Assembly (NCBI GenBank): GCA_045658305.1
Contig: JAZOUT010000122.1
Span: 1 to 33,718 of the forward strand
Length of the DNA stretch: 33,718 nt
Source: Aphodosoma sp045658305
GTDB taxonomy: Bacteria; Bacteroidota; Bacteroidia; Bacteroidales; Paludibacteraceae
Reading direction: 5' to 3'
The notes beneath the pieces were generated by a model. That model saw only the letters and a program-made list of their open reading frames with translations, ran no database searches and was not told the origin of the DNA. A program made the translations under genes and the position numbers. Positions within the stretch are counted from its first letter, which is position 1. Every line of letters starts with the position of its first letter. Below, piece by piece: positions 7,802-15,337 of the stretch.

Positions 7802-8839
7802 TTAAGGGGTATTTTTATTTTTTGATACATAATAAGCTACACTATTTACAACCCCTTCACAAAAACCAAACTCCTTGGGCTTATATAACTTACAATTCTC
7901 AGCTAATATAGGTTTATAACTTGTCATAACATTTGTGTATGGGCAACGAACCCTAGTTCGAACATATAATGGCAAATCTTTATAATAACAAAAATTACAA
8001 TTTTTTAGTATTTTGTGTTTTATCAATAAGTAATTAACAATAATGTCACATACTTTGCTATTTCCAATTCCATCTTTTTCATAAGTCACACACAAAACAG
8101 CATCTTTATTATGAGTAACATCAAGATTTCTACAATTAAAATCTAAAGCATTTCTACTTAAATCATCTAACACATCCACTCTACTAAATTTATGGGTGGG
8201 GATAAAATCTTCCTTAAAATTATAAAATTTATTTTTTGATTTTTCTATGATTATTGGATATATTTTTCTATTTTTCTTATATCTATCTATTAATTTAACG
8301 ACATCATATATCGACTCTATTTTCAACTCAACAATCCGTTTTCTCGAGTTAATCTTTTCTTCAGAACAAGCATGAGTAACAAAAATTTCGATATAAAGTT
8401 CACGTTCTTTATGTTCGCTATGAGTCAATAACACATCAGGAATAAATCCATCTTCCACTCGAGTTTCAATACTACAGGTATCATAATAATCTTTCAAATT
8501 GATATAATTAATATCCTCGTTACATCCTAGTTTATCTACAAAAGGACATTCCTCTTTCTTTTGACAAACATTTTTACCTAAATATCCAATATAAAATCGT
8601 TCATTTCTATCAAATACATCTTTTATAAGCAACTTTGCAACTTCATGAATATAACTTTCACAACTCTCACCCTTATGATAAAAATGATGCTTATTTTTCA
8701 ATCCTAAACGAGGACGCATCTCACACCCACATGCAGGACATTTATATACATGCCCTATAATATTTTCCTTGGTAAAATCATTTATACAAACAAAATTACC
8801 ATTTTCATCAAGCGCATATGGGAAAGCTACATCATTCAC
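7802..8839 (-). CDS. CoiA-like zinc-finger and nuclease-fold protein
   Basis: The 345-aa protein begins with a zinc-ribbon pattern (CPACGC, residues 34-39) followed by a K-N-K-HHFYH run (residues 48-55), a cysteine cluster and ESYIHEVAKLLIKDVF (61-76). This is the layout of the CoiA family, whose founding member is a competence protein and whose fold includes a restriction-endonuclease-like domain. The centre has EDGFIPDVLLTH followed by ELYIEIFVTHACSEEKINSR, which fits the D...ExT catalytic strand pair of such nucleases. The C-terminal third has four further cysteines (CNFCYY, RVRCPY, CKLY) and no domain I know. It follows the 108-aa gene by 70 bases on the same strand. A role in DNA uptake or defence is inference from family and neighbourhood. 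Confidence 0.65.
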   Translation of the reverse strand: MNDVAFPYALDENGNFVCINDFTKENIIGHVYKCPACGCEMRPRLGLKNKHHFYHKGESCESYIHEVAKLLIKDVFDRNERFYIGYLGKNVCQKKEECPFVDKLGCNEDINYINLKDYYDTCSIETRVEDGFIPDVLLTHSEHKERELYIEIFVTHACSEEKINSRKRIVELKIESIYDVVKLIDRYKKNRKIYPIIIEKSKNKFYNFKEDFIPTHKFSRVDVLDDLSRNALDFNCRNLDVTHNKDAVLCVTYEKDGIGNSKVCDIIVNYLLIKHKILKNCNFCYYKDLPLYVRTRVRCPYTNVMTSYKPILAENCKLYKPKEFGFCEGVVNSVAYYVSKNKNTP

Positions 8840-8909
8840 AACAAAAAGATTAAATTTTCAATAAAAAAAAACGGTTCTAATCTTGTAAAAAAAGTTTTCG
8901 TCCAACGAG

Positions 8910-9236
8910 TCAATCGTCTTCAAGTTGATTATCATATTCAGTACCTCTAAGACTTTCTCCATCATATACTTTTCTATATTCCAAAATATAAAAACCAACC
9001 ACTTCGGGATAAGTATAAAAATATTTACGACATACCTTCTTAAAGAGCAATAACATACGTTCATGCCCCACAAAATCGAACATCCAGGTAAGAAGATTAT
9101 CCACTTCATTTTCTGAGGCATTTCTATTACATATATCATCCACAATTGGAGTATAGGCCACCACTGCTCTATTATGCATATCATCTAAAGCCTCTGCTAA
9201 TTTCATAATATCATTTTCCAATTTATTGATATTCAT
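8910..9236 (-). CDS. Hypothetical acidic 108-aa protein paired with the CoiA-like gene
   Basis: I do not recognise this protein. It is soluble, mainly helical by composition, rich in Asp, Glu, Asn and Tyr, and ends in an acidic tail (QLEDD). It has no signal peptide or membrane segment. A TAATTTTG promoter box lies 33 bases before the ATG, with a small inverted repeat just upstream. The CoiA-like gene follows 70 bases later on the same strand without a visible terminator, so the two are probably one transcript. Another frame over the same bases (8858-9184) is a shadow and lacks a promoter at its start. Confidence 0.6.
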   Translation of the reverse strand: MNINKLENDIMKLAEALDDMHNRAVVAYTPIVDDICNRNASENEVDNLLTWMFDFVGHERMLLLFKKVCRKYFYTYPEVVGFYILEYRKVYDGESLRGTEYDNQLEDD

Positions 9237-9269
9237 TATTGTCTAATTAAATAAATTTAAAATCGTGCG

Positions 9270-9277
9270 CAAAATTA
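9270..9277 (-). promoter_or_regulatory. -7 box of the 108-aa/CoiA-like operon
   Basis: TAATTTTG on the minus strand matches TAnnTTTG and lies 33 bases upstream of the ATG at 9236. No clean TTTG is seen at the -33 spacing. Confidence 0.55.
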
Positions 9278-9287
9278 GCAACATATT

Positions 9288-9304
9288 TTGACAACTTCTG
9301 TCAA
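9288..9304. promoter_or_regulatory. Possible operator: ttgaca-5-tgtcaa inverted repeat
   Basis: A 6-bp perfect inverted repeat with a 5-base loop sits between the expected -33 and -7 positions of the 108-aa gene promoter. The position fits a repressor site, but the repeat is short and could be chance. Confidence 0.3.
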
Positions 9305-9840
9305 TACGAGAAATATTTTTATATTTTCCATAACTCTCTGTATTAATTCAACAAATATAGAGATTTTATCGGGATTTTCCAAATAAAACACGGACTATTT
9401 TTTTGTTTTAAAGCGTGTTTTTTGTTACTATCCTTATTCCCTACTCCTTCCCCTCAGCAACCCTCAAGCAACCTGTACCGAAGAAAACAGCCACTATTAC
9501 ACCATGCTTTCACAAAGTTTGCAAAATTAAAATCATAAACGCAACTTTGCAATTGCAAAGTACCAAAGTTATATCAAACACTTGATTGTTAACAACAAAA
9601 CCCTTTAATACGCTAATATCACAAAAAACACAATTTACATATAACTTAGAGATTTTCAACTAGTTATTCCAACTTTGCAAACTTTGCAAACTTTGCAAGT
9701 CTCTATTTTATGTTGTCTTTTCCTAAAAATAGTAGACAGTTTTTTCACTATTTTCCTAGATTAATAGACATATTTCCTAAAAATACAGAAATCTTCTTCA
9801 TATATAAAACAAACAAACTCAATGATAAAAACTATCTTTT
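9305..9840. other. Gene-free interval with repeated actttgcaa motifs
   Basis: No convincing gene is present; the plus-strand open frame that starts at 9710 only becomes long where it runs antisense to the alcohol dehydrogenase gene. The interval has an 18-bp perfect palindrome actttgcaattgcaaagt (9544-9561). It also has three direct 9-bp repeats of aactttgca (9671-9697) and a further tttgcaaa at 9518. The motif equals the end of the Bacteroidetes promoter consensus (taactttgca), so the cluster may be decayed promoters or a protein-binding array. Confidence 0.6.
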
Positions 9841-9869
9841 TCCGCCGCGATATGCCAACGGTATAGCAA
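9841..9869. repeat. REP-like stem-loop, copy 1
   Basis: tccgccgcgatatgccaacg and the bases after it carry the stem tatgcc/ggtata with loop aac (9851-9865). It lies 5 bases after the alcohol dehydrogenase stop. Two related copies are at 11744-11758 (inverted) and 11927-11941. Confidence 0.75.
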
Positions 9870-9873
9870 AGCT

Positions 9874-10908
9874 CTACCCACAAATCGCCACCTTTATCAC
9901 CCCATCTAACTTATTTTCAAATATCCGATATGCTTCCTCTATTTCGCTCAACGCAAAGCGATGCGTGATGAGCGGTGTGGTGTCAATCTTACCCTGCTCT
10001 ATCAAGCGCAACACCTCCTCACAATCGCATCCATCCACACCTCCAGTCTTGAACGTGAGGTTCTTGCCATACATCTCGGGCAATGGCAACACTTGTGGCT
10101 CATCATATAGCGCAACTACCGTTACTACAGCATTCGGACGAGCACACTCCCATGCCAAACGAAACGTCGCATCTCCTCCTGCCACTTCAATCACTCGGTC
10201 GGCACCTCCGTAGTCGCTATGCGTCGCAACAAACGCCTTACAATCCTCTGGTGTAGTGAGTAATACGTCTGCGTAATGCTTTTGCACAAACCTACGTCGC
10301 TCTTCCGATTTCTCGCACACTATGATGCATTTTGGGTGCTTCAACATCACGCACAACAACGTGCAAATTCCCGTCGGTCCTGCCCCTAAAATCAGCACTG
10401 TATCCTCTTCCGTAATCTCCGAAATGCGAGCAGCCCAAAACCCTGTTGCCAACACATCACCCACCAACAATGCTTGTTCGTCGCTCACGTTATCAGGAAT
10501 ACGATTTAACCCCTGATTTGCCAATGGCACACGCACATACTCCGTCTGTCCGCCATCGATGCGACACCCCAATGCCCAACCACCATTCGGGTCAGTGCAA
10601 TTATTCACATAACCATTCTTGCAGAAGAAACACTCGCCACAAAAGGTCTCTACATTCACGGTCACACGGTCGCCTGGCACGACATTCACAACCTCCGAAC
10701 CCACCTCTTCAACCACACCCACCATTTCATGTCCCACCGTAATACCAGGCACAGCACGTGGCACACTGCCATGCTTGATATGCAAATCACTCGAACAAAT
10801 GCTACTCATCGTCACCCGCACAATAGCATCCGTCGCCTCCATCAACACAGGCTTCGGCTTCTCCACCAAAGCAAACCTACCTTTTTCGATGTATGTATAT
10901 GCTAACAT
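9874..10908 (-). CDS. Zinc-dependent medium-chain alcohol dehydrogenase
   Basis: This 344-aa cytoplasmic oxidoreductase interconverts an alcohol and a carbonyl with a nicotinamide cofactor; the substrate is not evident. Catalytic zinc ligands are C38, H60 and E61 (in GHEMVGVVEEVG). The structural zinc site is C90, C93, C96 and C104. The Rossmann motif is LGAGPTG (about residues 174-180), and the second strand ends in an acidic residue (IIVCEKSE), which favours NAD over NADP. Length and motifs are complete. The short-chain dehydrogenase gene lies 14 bases upstream on the same strand, so the two enzymes are probably made together and may act in sequence on one substrate. A REP-like stem-loop follows the stop. 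Confidence 0.9.
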   Translation of the reverse strand: MLAYTYIEKGRFALVEKPKPVLMEATDAIVRVTMSSICSSDLHIKHGSVPRAVPGITVGHEMVGVVEEVGSEVVNVVPGDRVTVNVETFCGECFFCKNGYVNNCTDPNGGWALGCRIDGGQTEYVRVPLANQGLNRIPDNVSDEQALLVGDVLATGFWAARISEITEEDTVLILGAGPTGICTLLCVMLKHPKCIIVCEKSEERRRFVQKHYADVLLTTPEDCKAFVATHSDYGGADRVIEVAGGDATFRLAWECARPNAVVTVVALYDEPQVLPLPEMYGKNLTFKTGGVDGCDCEEVLRLIEQGKIDTTPLITHRFALSEIEEAYRIFENKLDGVIKVAICG

Positions 10909-10922
10909 AATTGTCTAATTTT

Positions 10923-11633
10923 TTATTTTTCCAACCTCCACCCACAATCGCCATGATAAATCATCTGTCGGGTCATGCCGCCATCGATGCAGATATTCTC
11001 ACCCGTAATGAATCCTGCCTTATCGGAACAAAGAAACAAAACCATATTGGCTATATCCATCGGATTACCCACACGCCCTGCGGGTTGCTGAACGGCATCG
11101 GCACCTTCATACACCGTATAGTTCGTATCGATCCACCCAGGCGAAATCGAATTGACCCTTGCTCTGCCCGCAAGACTCACCGCCAACGCATGCGTCAATG
11201 CTGCTATTCCACCCTTTGCTGCAGTGTAACTCTCGGTCTGTGGCTGACTCATTCGGTCGCGCGAAGAGGATATATTCACTATCGATGCACCGCATTCGGC
11301 TAAATAAGGCATCAACAATTTCACTAAATAAAACGGCGCAGTAACCCCCACACTCAGTGCATACTGAAACTCCTCATACGAGCACTCATCAATCCCCTTC
11401 ATCAGTGGCAACGCATTGTTAACAACACAATCCACCCTATCGTGTCGCGCCACGACATACTCCACAAACGCCTCAAGCACCTCTTTCTGTGCAATATCGC
11501 CCACAAAATGCTCCCCTTCAGCTTGCTTGTCAATCACATAAACATGTGCCCCCTCCGAGCGAAACACATCGGCAATACACCTGCCAATACCACTTGCCCC
11601 ACCCGTAACAATTACTACTTTCTCCTTAAACAT
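10923..11633 (-). CDS. Short-chain dehydrogenase/reductase (SDR)
   Basis: Classical SDR of about 236 aa. The NAD(P)-binding motif TGGASGIG is about ten residues from the start. NNA comes after strand 4, the catalytic Ser is in VNISSSRDR, and the YTAAK motif gives Tyr and Lys. ISPGWIDT and the C-terminal FITGENICIDGG, typical of oxidoreductases of the FabG-like group, are present. An aspartate follows strand 2 (VYVIDKQ), which suggests NAD(H). I chose the ATG at 11633 (MFKEKVV) over one 21 bases upstream because the glycine motif then has the usual distance from the start. It overlaps nothing and precedes the alcohol dehydrogenase by 14 bases. The MITE-like element lies directly upstream, so the original promoter may have been displaced. 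Confidence 0.9.
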   Translation of the reverse strand: MFKEKVVIVTGGASGIGRCIADVFRSEGAHVYVIDKQAEGEHFVGDIAQKEVLEAFVEYVVARHDRVDCVVNNALPLMKGIDECSYEEFQYALSVGVTAPFYLVKLLMPYLAECGASIVNISSSRDRMSQPQTESYTAAKGGIAALTHALAVSLAGRARVNSISPGWIDTNYTVYEGADAVQQPAGRVGNPMDIANMVLFLCSDKAGFITGENICIDGGMTRQMIYHGDCGWRLEK

Positions 11634-11743
11634 AAAACTATAAATTAATATCAAAATCAGTAAAGCATTTTTTCAAACAAAAAGTAATTTTTAGACAGAA
11701 TGACATAAAGCCATAATCTTTATTTCTAAACATAATGCCTCGC

Positions 11744-11758
11744 TACGCCGATGGCGTA
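11744..11758. repeat. REP-like stem-loop, copy 2 (inverted)
   Basis: tacgccgatggcgta: stem tacgcc/ggcgta, loop gat. Its flanks match the reverse complement of the copy at 11927-11941 with scattered substitutions. Confidence 0.7.
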
Positions 11759-11926
11759 TCTTAGCAAATTAAAGACAAATTTTAAGTTACATTTACTAAA
11801 TATGTCTTTAGCGTCAAGATTTTTACGGAGTAAAAAGCGAGACCTTTATGTAAAAAAAATATGTCCTTATGTCTTTCTGTCTAAAAGAAAACTAACGCCG
11901 ATAGGTCTGTCTTTATTCCGCCGAGA

Positions 11927-11941
11927 TATGCCAACGGCATA
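11927..11941. repeat. REP-like stem-loop, copy 3
   Basis: tatgccaacggcata: stem tatgcc/ggcata, loop aac. The wider match to copy 1 covers 11917-11945 (ttccgccgagatatgccaac and on). Confidence 0.75.
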
Positions 11942-11990
11942 GCAAGGCGTATATCAAAAAAGATAAAATTTTGTCCTTATGTCTTTCTGT

Positions 11991-12680
11991 CTAAAACTTA
12001 AAATAAAACGGACAACGCACTCTTATACACTGATTATTCTTCCCGCAATGCCTACACACCACATCCGACCGCTCCATCGCAACTCCAAAGTGCTCCTCTA
12101 CAAAATCTATTGCAGCCAAAATCGACAAATACGCCCCTCGCTTACAGCATCGTGGTCCACCCACTTCGGCAATCCGAGCAAGCGACGAAGAGGTCATCCT
12201 ATGCGACAATGCAAATGGCTCCACAGTCAATGGCGTTGAATGACTTATTATCGAAACAAACATACCCGAACTCAATCCTGCTCCGCATGCGCCCCAAAAG
12301 CCACATGCGCCACCTGGCACCTGCTTGCCTCGTCGCATCAACTCTACCAACGCATCCGATAGGTCAATATCGCCACCTGCATTCCTATATGCCGTCAACA
12401 ACGCCGCACCCACCATCACATGATGCTCCGGACCATGCATGTGGCAAAATGGCATCGCCATCATCTTCTCTAAAATCTCAATAGGATTTCTCGACGTCTC
12501 ATCAAGACAAACCCTATAAATCGCATCAATACCCCTCGTATGGCACTCATTACAAACATAATGACCATGCTCACAACACGTCTTACTATACTCCACCTTG
12601 TGGCATATAGCACACTCCATCGACTGCTCTTTTTCCAAATATACCAACGGAGCACTACATATCAAACATTCTTCTTTCAT
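11991..12680 (-). CDS. Cysteine-rich DUF5714 family protein
   Basis: About 229 aa with many cysteines. An N-terminal pair of zinc-ribbon-like motifs (CLICSAP, CAICHK, then CCEHGHYVCNECH) is followed by a central domain with HMHGPEHHVMVGAALLTAY and GGACGFWGACGAGLSSGMF. The C-terminus has PRCCKR and CRHCGKNNQCIRVRCPFY. This order is what I know as DUF5714, found in anaerobic bacteria and archaea, often near radical-SAM or corrinoid genes; its function is unknown. I chose the ATG at 12680 because a TACCTTTG promoter box lies at 12703-12710, so an upstream ATG at 12713 would precede the transcript start. The stop codon TAG lies inside the right end of the MITE-like element, so the natural C-terminus may have been slightly altered. 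Confidence 0.75.
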   Translation of the reverse strand: MKEECLICSAPLVYLEKEQSMECAICHKVEYSKTCCEHGHYVCNECHTRGIDAIYRVCLDETSRNPIEILEKMMAMPFCHMHGPEHHVMVGAALLTAYRNAGGDIDLSDALVELMRRGKQVPGGACGFWGACGAGLSSGMFVSIISHSTPLTVEPFALSHRMTSSSLARIAEVGGPRCCKRGAYLSILAAIDFVEEHFGVAMERSDVVCRHCGKNNQCIRVRCPFYFKF

Positions 12681-12702
12681 AACATCATGTATAATTATTC
12701 TG

Positions 12703-12710
12703 CAAAGGTA
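12703..12710 (-). promoter_or_regulatory. -7 box of the DUF5714 gene
   Basis: TACCTTTG on the minus strand, 23 bases before the ATG at 12680. It decides that start over the ATG at 12713. At the -33 position the sequence is CTTG, one base from TTTG. Confidence 0.6.
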
Positions 12711-12943
12711 CAATATTTATAACAAAAAAACAAGTCAATAATTTTTTTACCATAAAAAATCAATATACAATAAACACAAAAAAAAGATTGATTAAAAACT
12801 TATTTAAATAGTGATTATTATTTAGAAATTACAAATTTTAATACTAGCACATTAAATTAGACATTAATATCTCTAAATTTCAAATCACTAAACAACTACT
12901 AATCAACAAAATAAAAAAATATTTAAAAAAACTTCTCTTTTTC

Positions 12944-12975
12944 TTTGCATAAATCAATAATTCATTATAAATTTG
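12944..12975 (+). promoter_or_regulatory. recQ promoter, -33 TTTG and -7 TAAATTTG
   Basis: TTTG at 12944-12947 and TAAATTTG at 12968-12975 are 24 bases apart start to start. The predicted transcript begins about 20 bases before the recQ ATG. The remaining 230 bases between the divergent DUF5714 and recQ genes are AT-rich with nothing else recognised. Confidence 0.7.
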
Positions 12976-13003
12976 TCATTGATTTCGATAGTACACTATA
13001 ACT

Positions 13004-15193
13004 ATGGCAAACAAAACCGAATTAACCAAAGCTCTTAAAGAACATTTTGGATTTGATAAATTCAAAGGTCAACAAGAAGCAATAATTCAAAACGTACTTG
13101 ATGGGCACGACACTTTCGTCCTAATGCCTACTGGTGGTGGCAAATCTCTCTGCTATCAACTGCCGGCACTCATCATGGAAGGCACTGCTGTTGTCATATC
13201 TCCACTCATTGCTCTAATGAAAAACCAAGTGGATGCTATGCGCCGTTTTGCCAACGACGACTCTATTGCCCACTTCCTTAATTCATCACTCAATAAAGCC
13301 GCCATAGAAGAAGTAAAAGAGGATATCCGCAACGGAAAAACTAAAATACTCTACGTTGCCCCAGAATCACTCAACAAAGACGAAAACATAGAATTCCTTC
13401 GCAACAACAAAATCTCATTCTATGCTATCGACGAGGCGCATTGTATCTCTGAATGGGGTCATGATTTCCGTCCCGAATATCGACGCATAAAACCTATAAC
13501 AGAAAAGATAGGTAAAGCACCTGTCATTGCACTCACAGCTACAGCGACTCCTAAAGTGCAACTCGATATACAAAAAACACTCGGAATGTCCGATGCTACA
13601 ACATTCCGCTCATCATTCAACCGACAAAATCTCTACTACGAAGTACGTCAAAAAAACGACAACATAGAAAAAGATATTATCAAATTCATCAAAAACAACC
13701 CTGGTAAATCAGGCATTATATATTGTCTCAGTCGCAAAAAAGTCGAAGACCTTGCCGAAACACTACGCCTCAACGACATATCAGCATTAGCTTATCATGC
13801 AGGCATGGACACCGCTGTGCGCAACGAAAATCAAGACAAATTCCTTATGGAAGAGGTCAATGTAATTGTTGCTACAATAGCATTCGGTATGGGCATTGAC
13901 AAACCCGACGTACGATACGTAATACACTATGATATACCAAAATCACTTGAAGGCTACTACCAAGAAACCGGTCGCGCGGGACGCGATGGAGGCGAAGGCA
14001 GATGTATAGCTTTCTATAATCAGAAAGACCTACAAAAACTCGAAAAGTTCATCCAAGACAAACCTGTCAGCGAACAAGAAATTGGCAAACAACTAATTGC
14101 CGAAACCGCAGCCTATGCCGAATCTACGATGTGCCGTCGTCGCCTACTTCTCAACTACTTTGGAGAAAGTTACGCCGATGAAAACTGTGGTAATTGTGAT
14201 AACTGTTTAAACCCTAAGAAAAAAGTGGAAGCTCAAGACCTTTTATGCGCTGTAATCGAAACGATTCTCGCTACTAAAGAAAAATTCAAAACAGAAGTGA
14301 TAATTGACGTCCTTACCGGTCGCGAAAGTGCTGACGTCAAAGCTTATAATCTTACCGAACTCGAACTCTTCGATTCGACATCTGACGAAGAGAAAGAAAT
14401 TTTGCCTGCTGTCATCCGTCAGGCAATGATTAACAAATATATCGACAAAGAAATAGAAAACTATGGAGTACTAAAAGTAACTCCTGCTGGTAAAAAATTC
14501 TTAGCTAAACCTTCATCATTCAAAGTCAGCAAAGACAACGACTTTAACGAGGAACAAGAAGAAGCACCACAAATGTCAAGTGGCTCATGCGCTGTTGACC
14601 CTGCCCTCTTCGGTCTGCTCAAAGACCTCCGCAAGAAAATTGCCAAAGAAGAAAACCTCCCTCCATACGTTATCTTCCAAGACCCATCGCTCGAAGCTAT
14701 GGCTACAACCTACCCTATTAACCTTGACGAATTACAAAATATTCCAGGTGTAGGTTCTGGTAAGGTAGAGAAGAAGTATGCTCAAGCCTTTGTTGATCTC
14801 ATTCGCAAGCACGTACGTGACAACGACATCGAACGCCCTGAAGACCTTCGTGTACGTACCATTGCCAACAAATCAAAACTCAAAATAGAAATCATACAAG
14901 CTATCGACCGCAAAGTAGCCCTCGACGACCTCGCTGAATCAAAAGGCATGGACTTCTTCGACCTACTCAACGAAATCGACGCAATCGTATATTCAGGTAC
15001 AAAACTAAACATCGACTACTTCCTTGAAGAGATTATGGATCAAGAGGTAATCGACGAAATATTCGATTATTTCAAAAACGAATCAGAATCTGACGATGTC
15101 GAAACTGCCCTTCGCGAACTTGGCGAAAATGACTACTCTGAAGAAGAGGTACGTCTCGTACGCATCAAATTCCTATCTGATATTTCTAATTAA
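13004..15193 (+). CDS. recQ: ATP-dependent DNA helicase RecQ
   Basis: A 3'-5' superfamily 2 helicase for recombination and replication repair. Residues 1-340 are the motor: Walker A GGGKS (44-48), DEAH (143-146), the RecQ loop region SEWGHDFRPEY, and motif VI QETGRAGRDG. A zinc-binding segment follows (MCRRRLLLNYFGE, then CGNCDNC), then the RQC winged helix. An HRDC domain (about 525-605) contains PPYVIFQDPSLEAMA and LQNIPGVGSGKVEKKY. The last 120 residues add a helical extension seen in Bacteroidetes RecQ proteins, which explains the 729-aa length against about 610 in E. coli. Divergent from the DUF5714 gene. Confidence 0.97.
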   Translation: MANKTELTKALKEHFGFDKFKGQQEAIIQNVLDGHDTFVLMPTGGGKSLCYQLPALIMEGTAVVISPLIALMKNQVDAMRRFANDDSIAHFLNSSLNKAAIEEVKEDIRNGKTKILYVAPESLNKDENIEFLRNNKISFYAIDEAHCISEWGHDFRPEYRRIKPITEKIGKAPVIALTATATPKVQLDIQKTLGMSDATTFRSSFNRQNLYYEVRQKNDNIEKDIIKFIKNNPGKSGIIYCLSRKKVEDLAETLRLNDISALAYHAGMDTAVRNENQDKFLMEEVNVIVATIAFGMGIDKPDVRYVIHYDIPKSLEGYYQETGRAGRDGGEGRCIAFYNQKDLQKLEKFIQDKPVSEQEIGKQLIAETAAYAESTMCRRRLLLNYFGESYADENCGNCDNCLNPKKKVEAQDLLCAVIETILATKEKFKTEVIIDVLTGRESADVKAYNLTELELFDSTSDEEKEILPAVIRQAMINKYIDKEIENYGVLKVTPAGKKFLAKPSSFKVSKDNDFNEEQEEAPQMSSGSCAVDPALFGLLKDLRKKIAKEENLPPYVIFQDPSLEAMATTYPINLDELQNIPGVGSGKVEKKYAQAFVDLIRKHVRDNDIERPEDLRVRTIANKSKLKIEIIQAIDRKVALDDLAESKGMDFFDLLNEIDAIVYSGTKLNIDYFLEEIMDQEVIDEIFDYFKNESESDDVETALRELGENDYSEEEVRLVRIKFLSDISN

Positions 15194-15257
15194 AATACTA
15201 ATACTAACACATGGCTTGTAAGCGAAGTCACACTCTCACCACAACTCGCAACTCTCA

Positions 15258-15302
15258 TATTGTCCCCCTGTTTTAGTGGGACGAGCCGAAGGCGGAGGGG
15301 GG
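15258..15302. repeat. GC-rich dispersed repeat module, copy 1
   Basis: It starts tattgtccccctgttttag and runs through gggacgagccgaaggcggag to a G run. The inner part can fold (gtccc...gggac). A homologous copy is at 20574-20620 inside a gene. Both are flanked by low-complexity caactctc/caattctc sequence (here 15222-15256 and 15303-15330). Confidence 0.8.
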
Positions 15303-15337
15303 CAACTCTCGCTACTCGCTACTAAAAATCTAAAGAA

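Larger units (their letters stand above)
11689..11996. mobile_element. MITE-like element of about 308 bp with 22-bp terminal inverted repeats
   Basis: The left end ttttagacagaatgacataa (11689-11710 in full) is matched by the reverse complement of 11975-11996 with 20 of 22 bases identical. The 25-base right-end sequence, starting tgtccttatgtctttc, occurs twice in the same direction (11862-11886 and 11972-11996). Inside are two REP-like stem-loops in opposite orientation (11744-11758 and 11927-11941). There is no transposase and no clear target duplication. It occupies the whole DUF5714-SDR gap and overlaps the last codon of the DUF5714 gene. Confidence 0.6.

Noticed and set aside
9710..10213. 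Plus-strand 167-codon open frame across the end of the alcohol dehydrogenase gene
   Set aside because: Most of it is antisense to a well-supported enzyme and the rest is AT-rich intergenic sequence.
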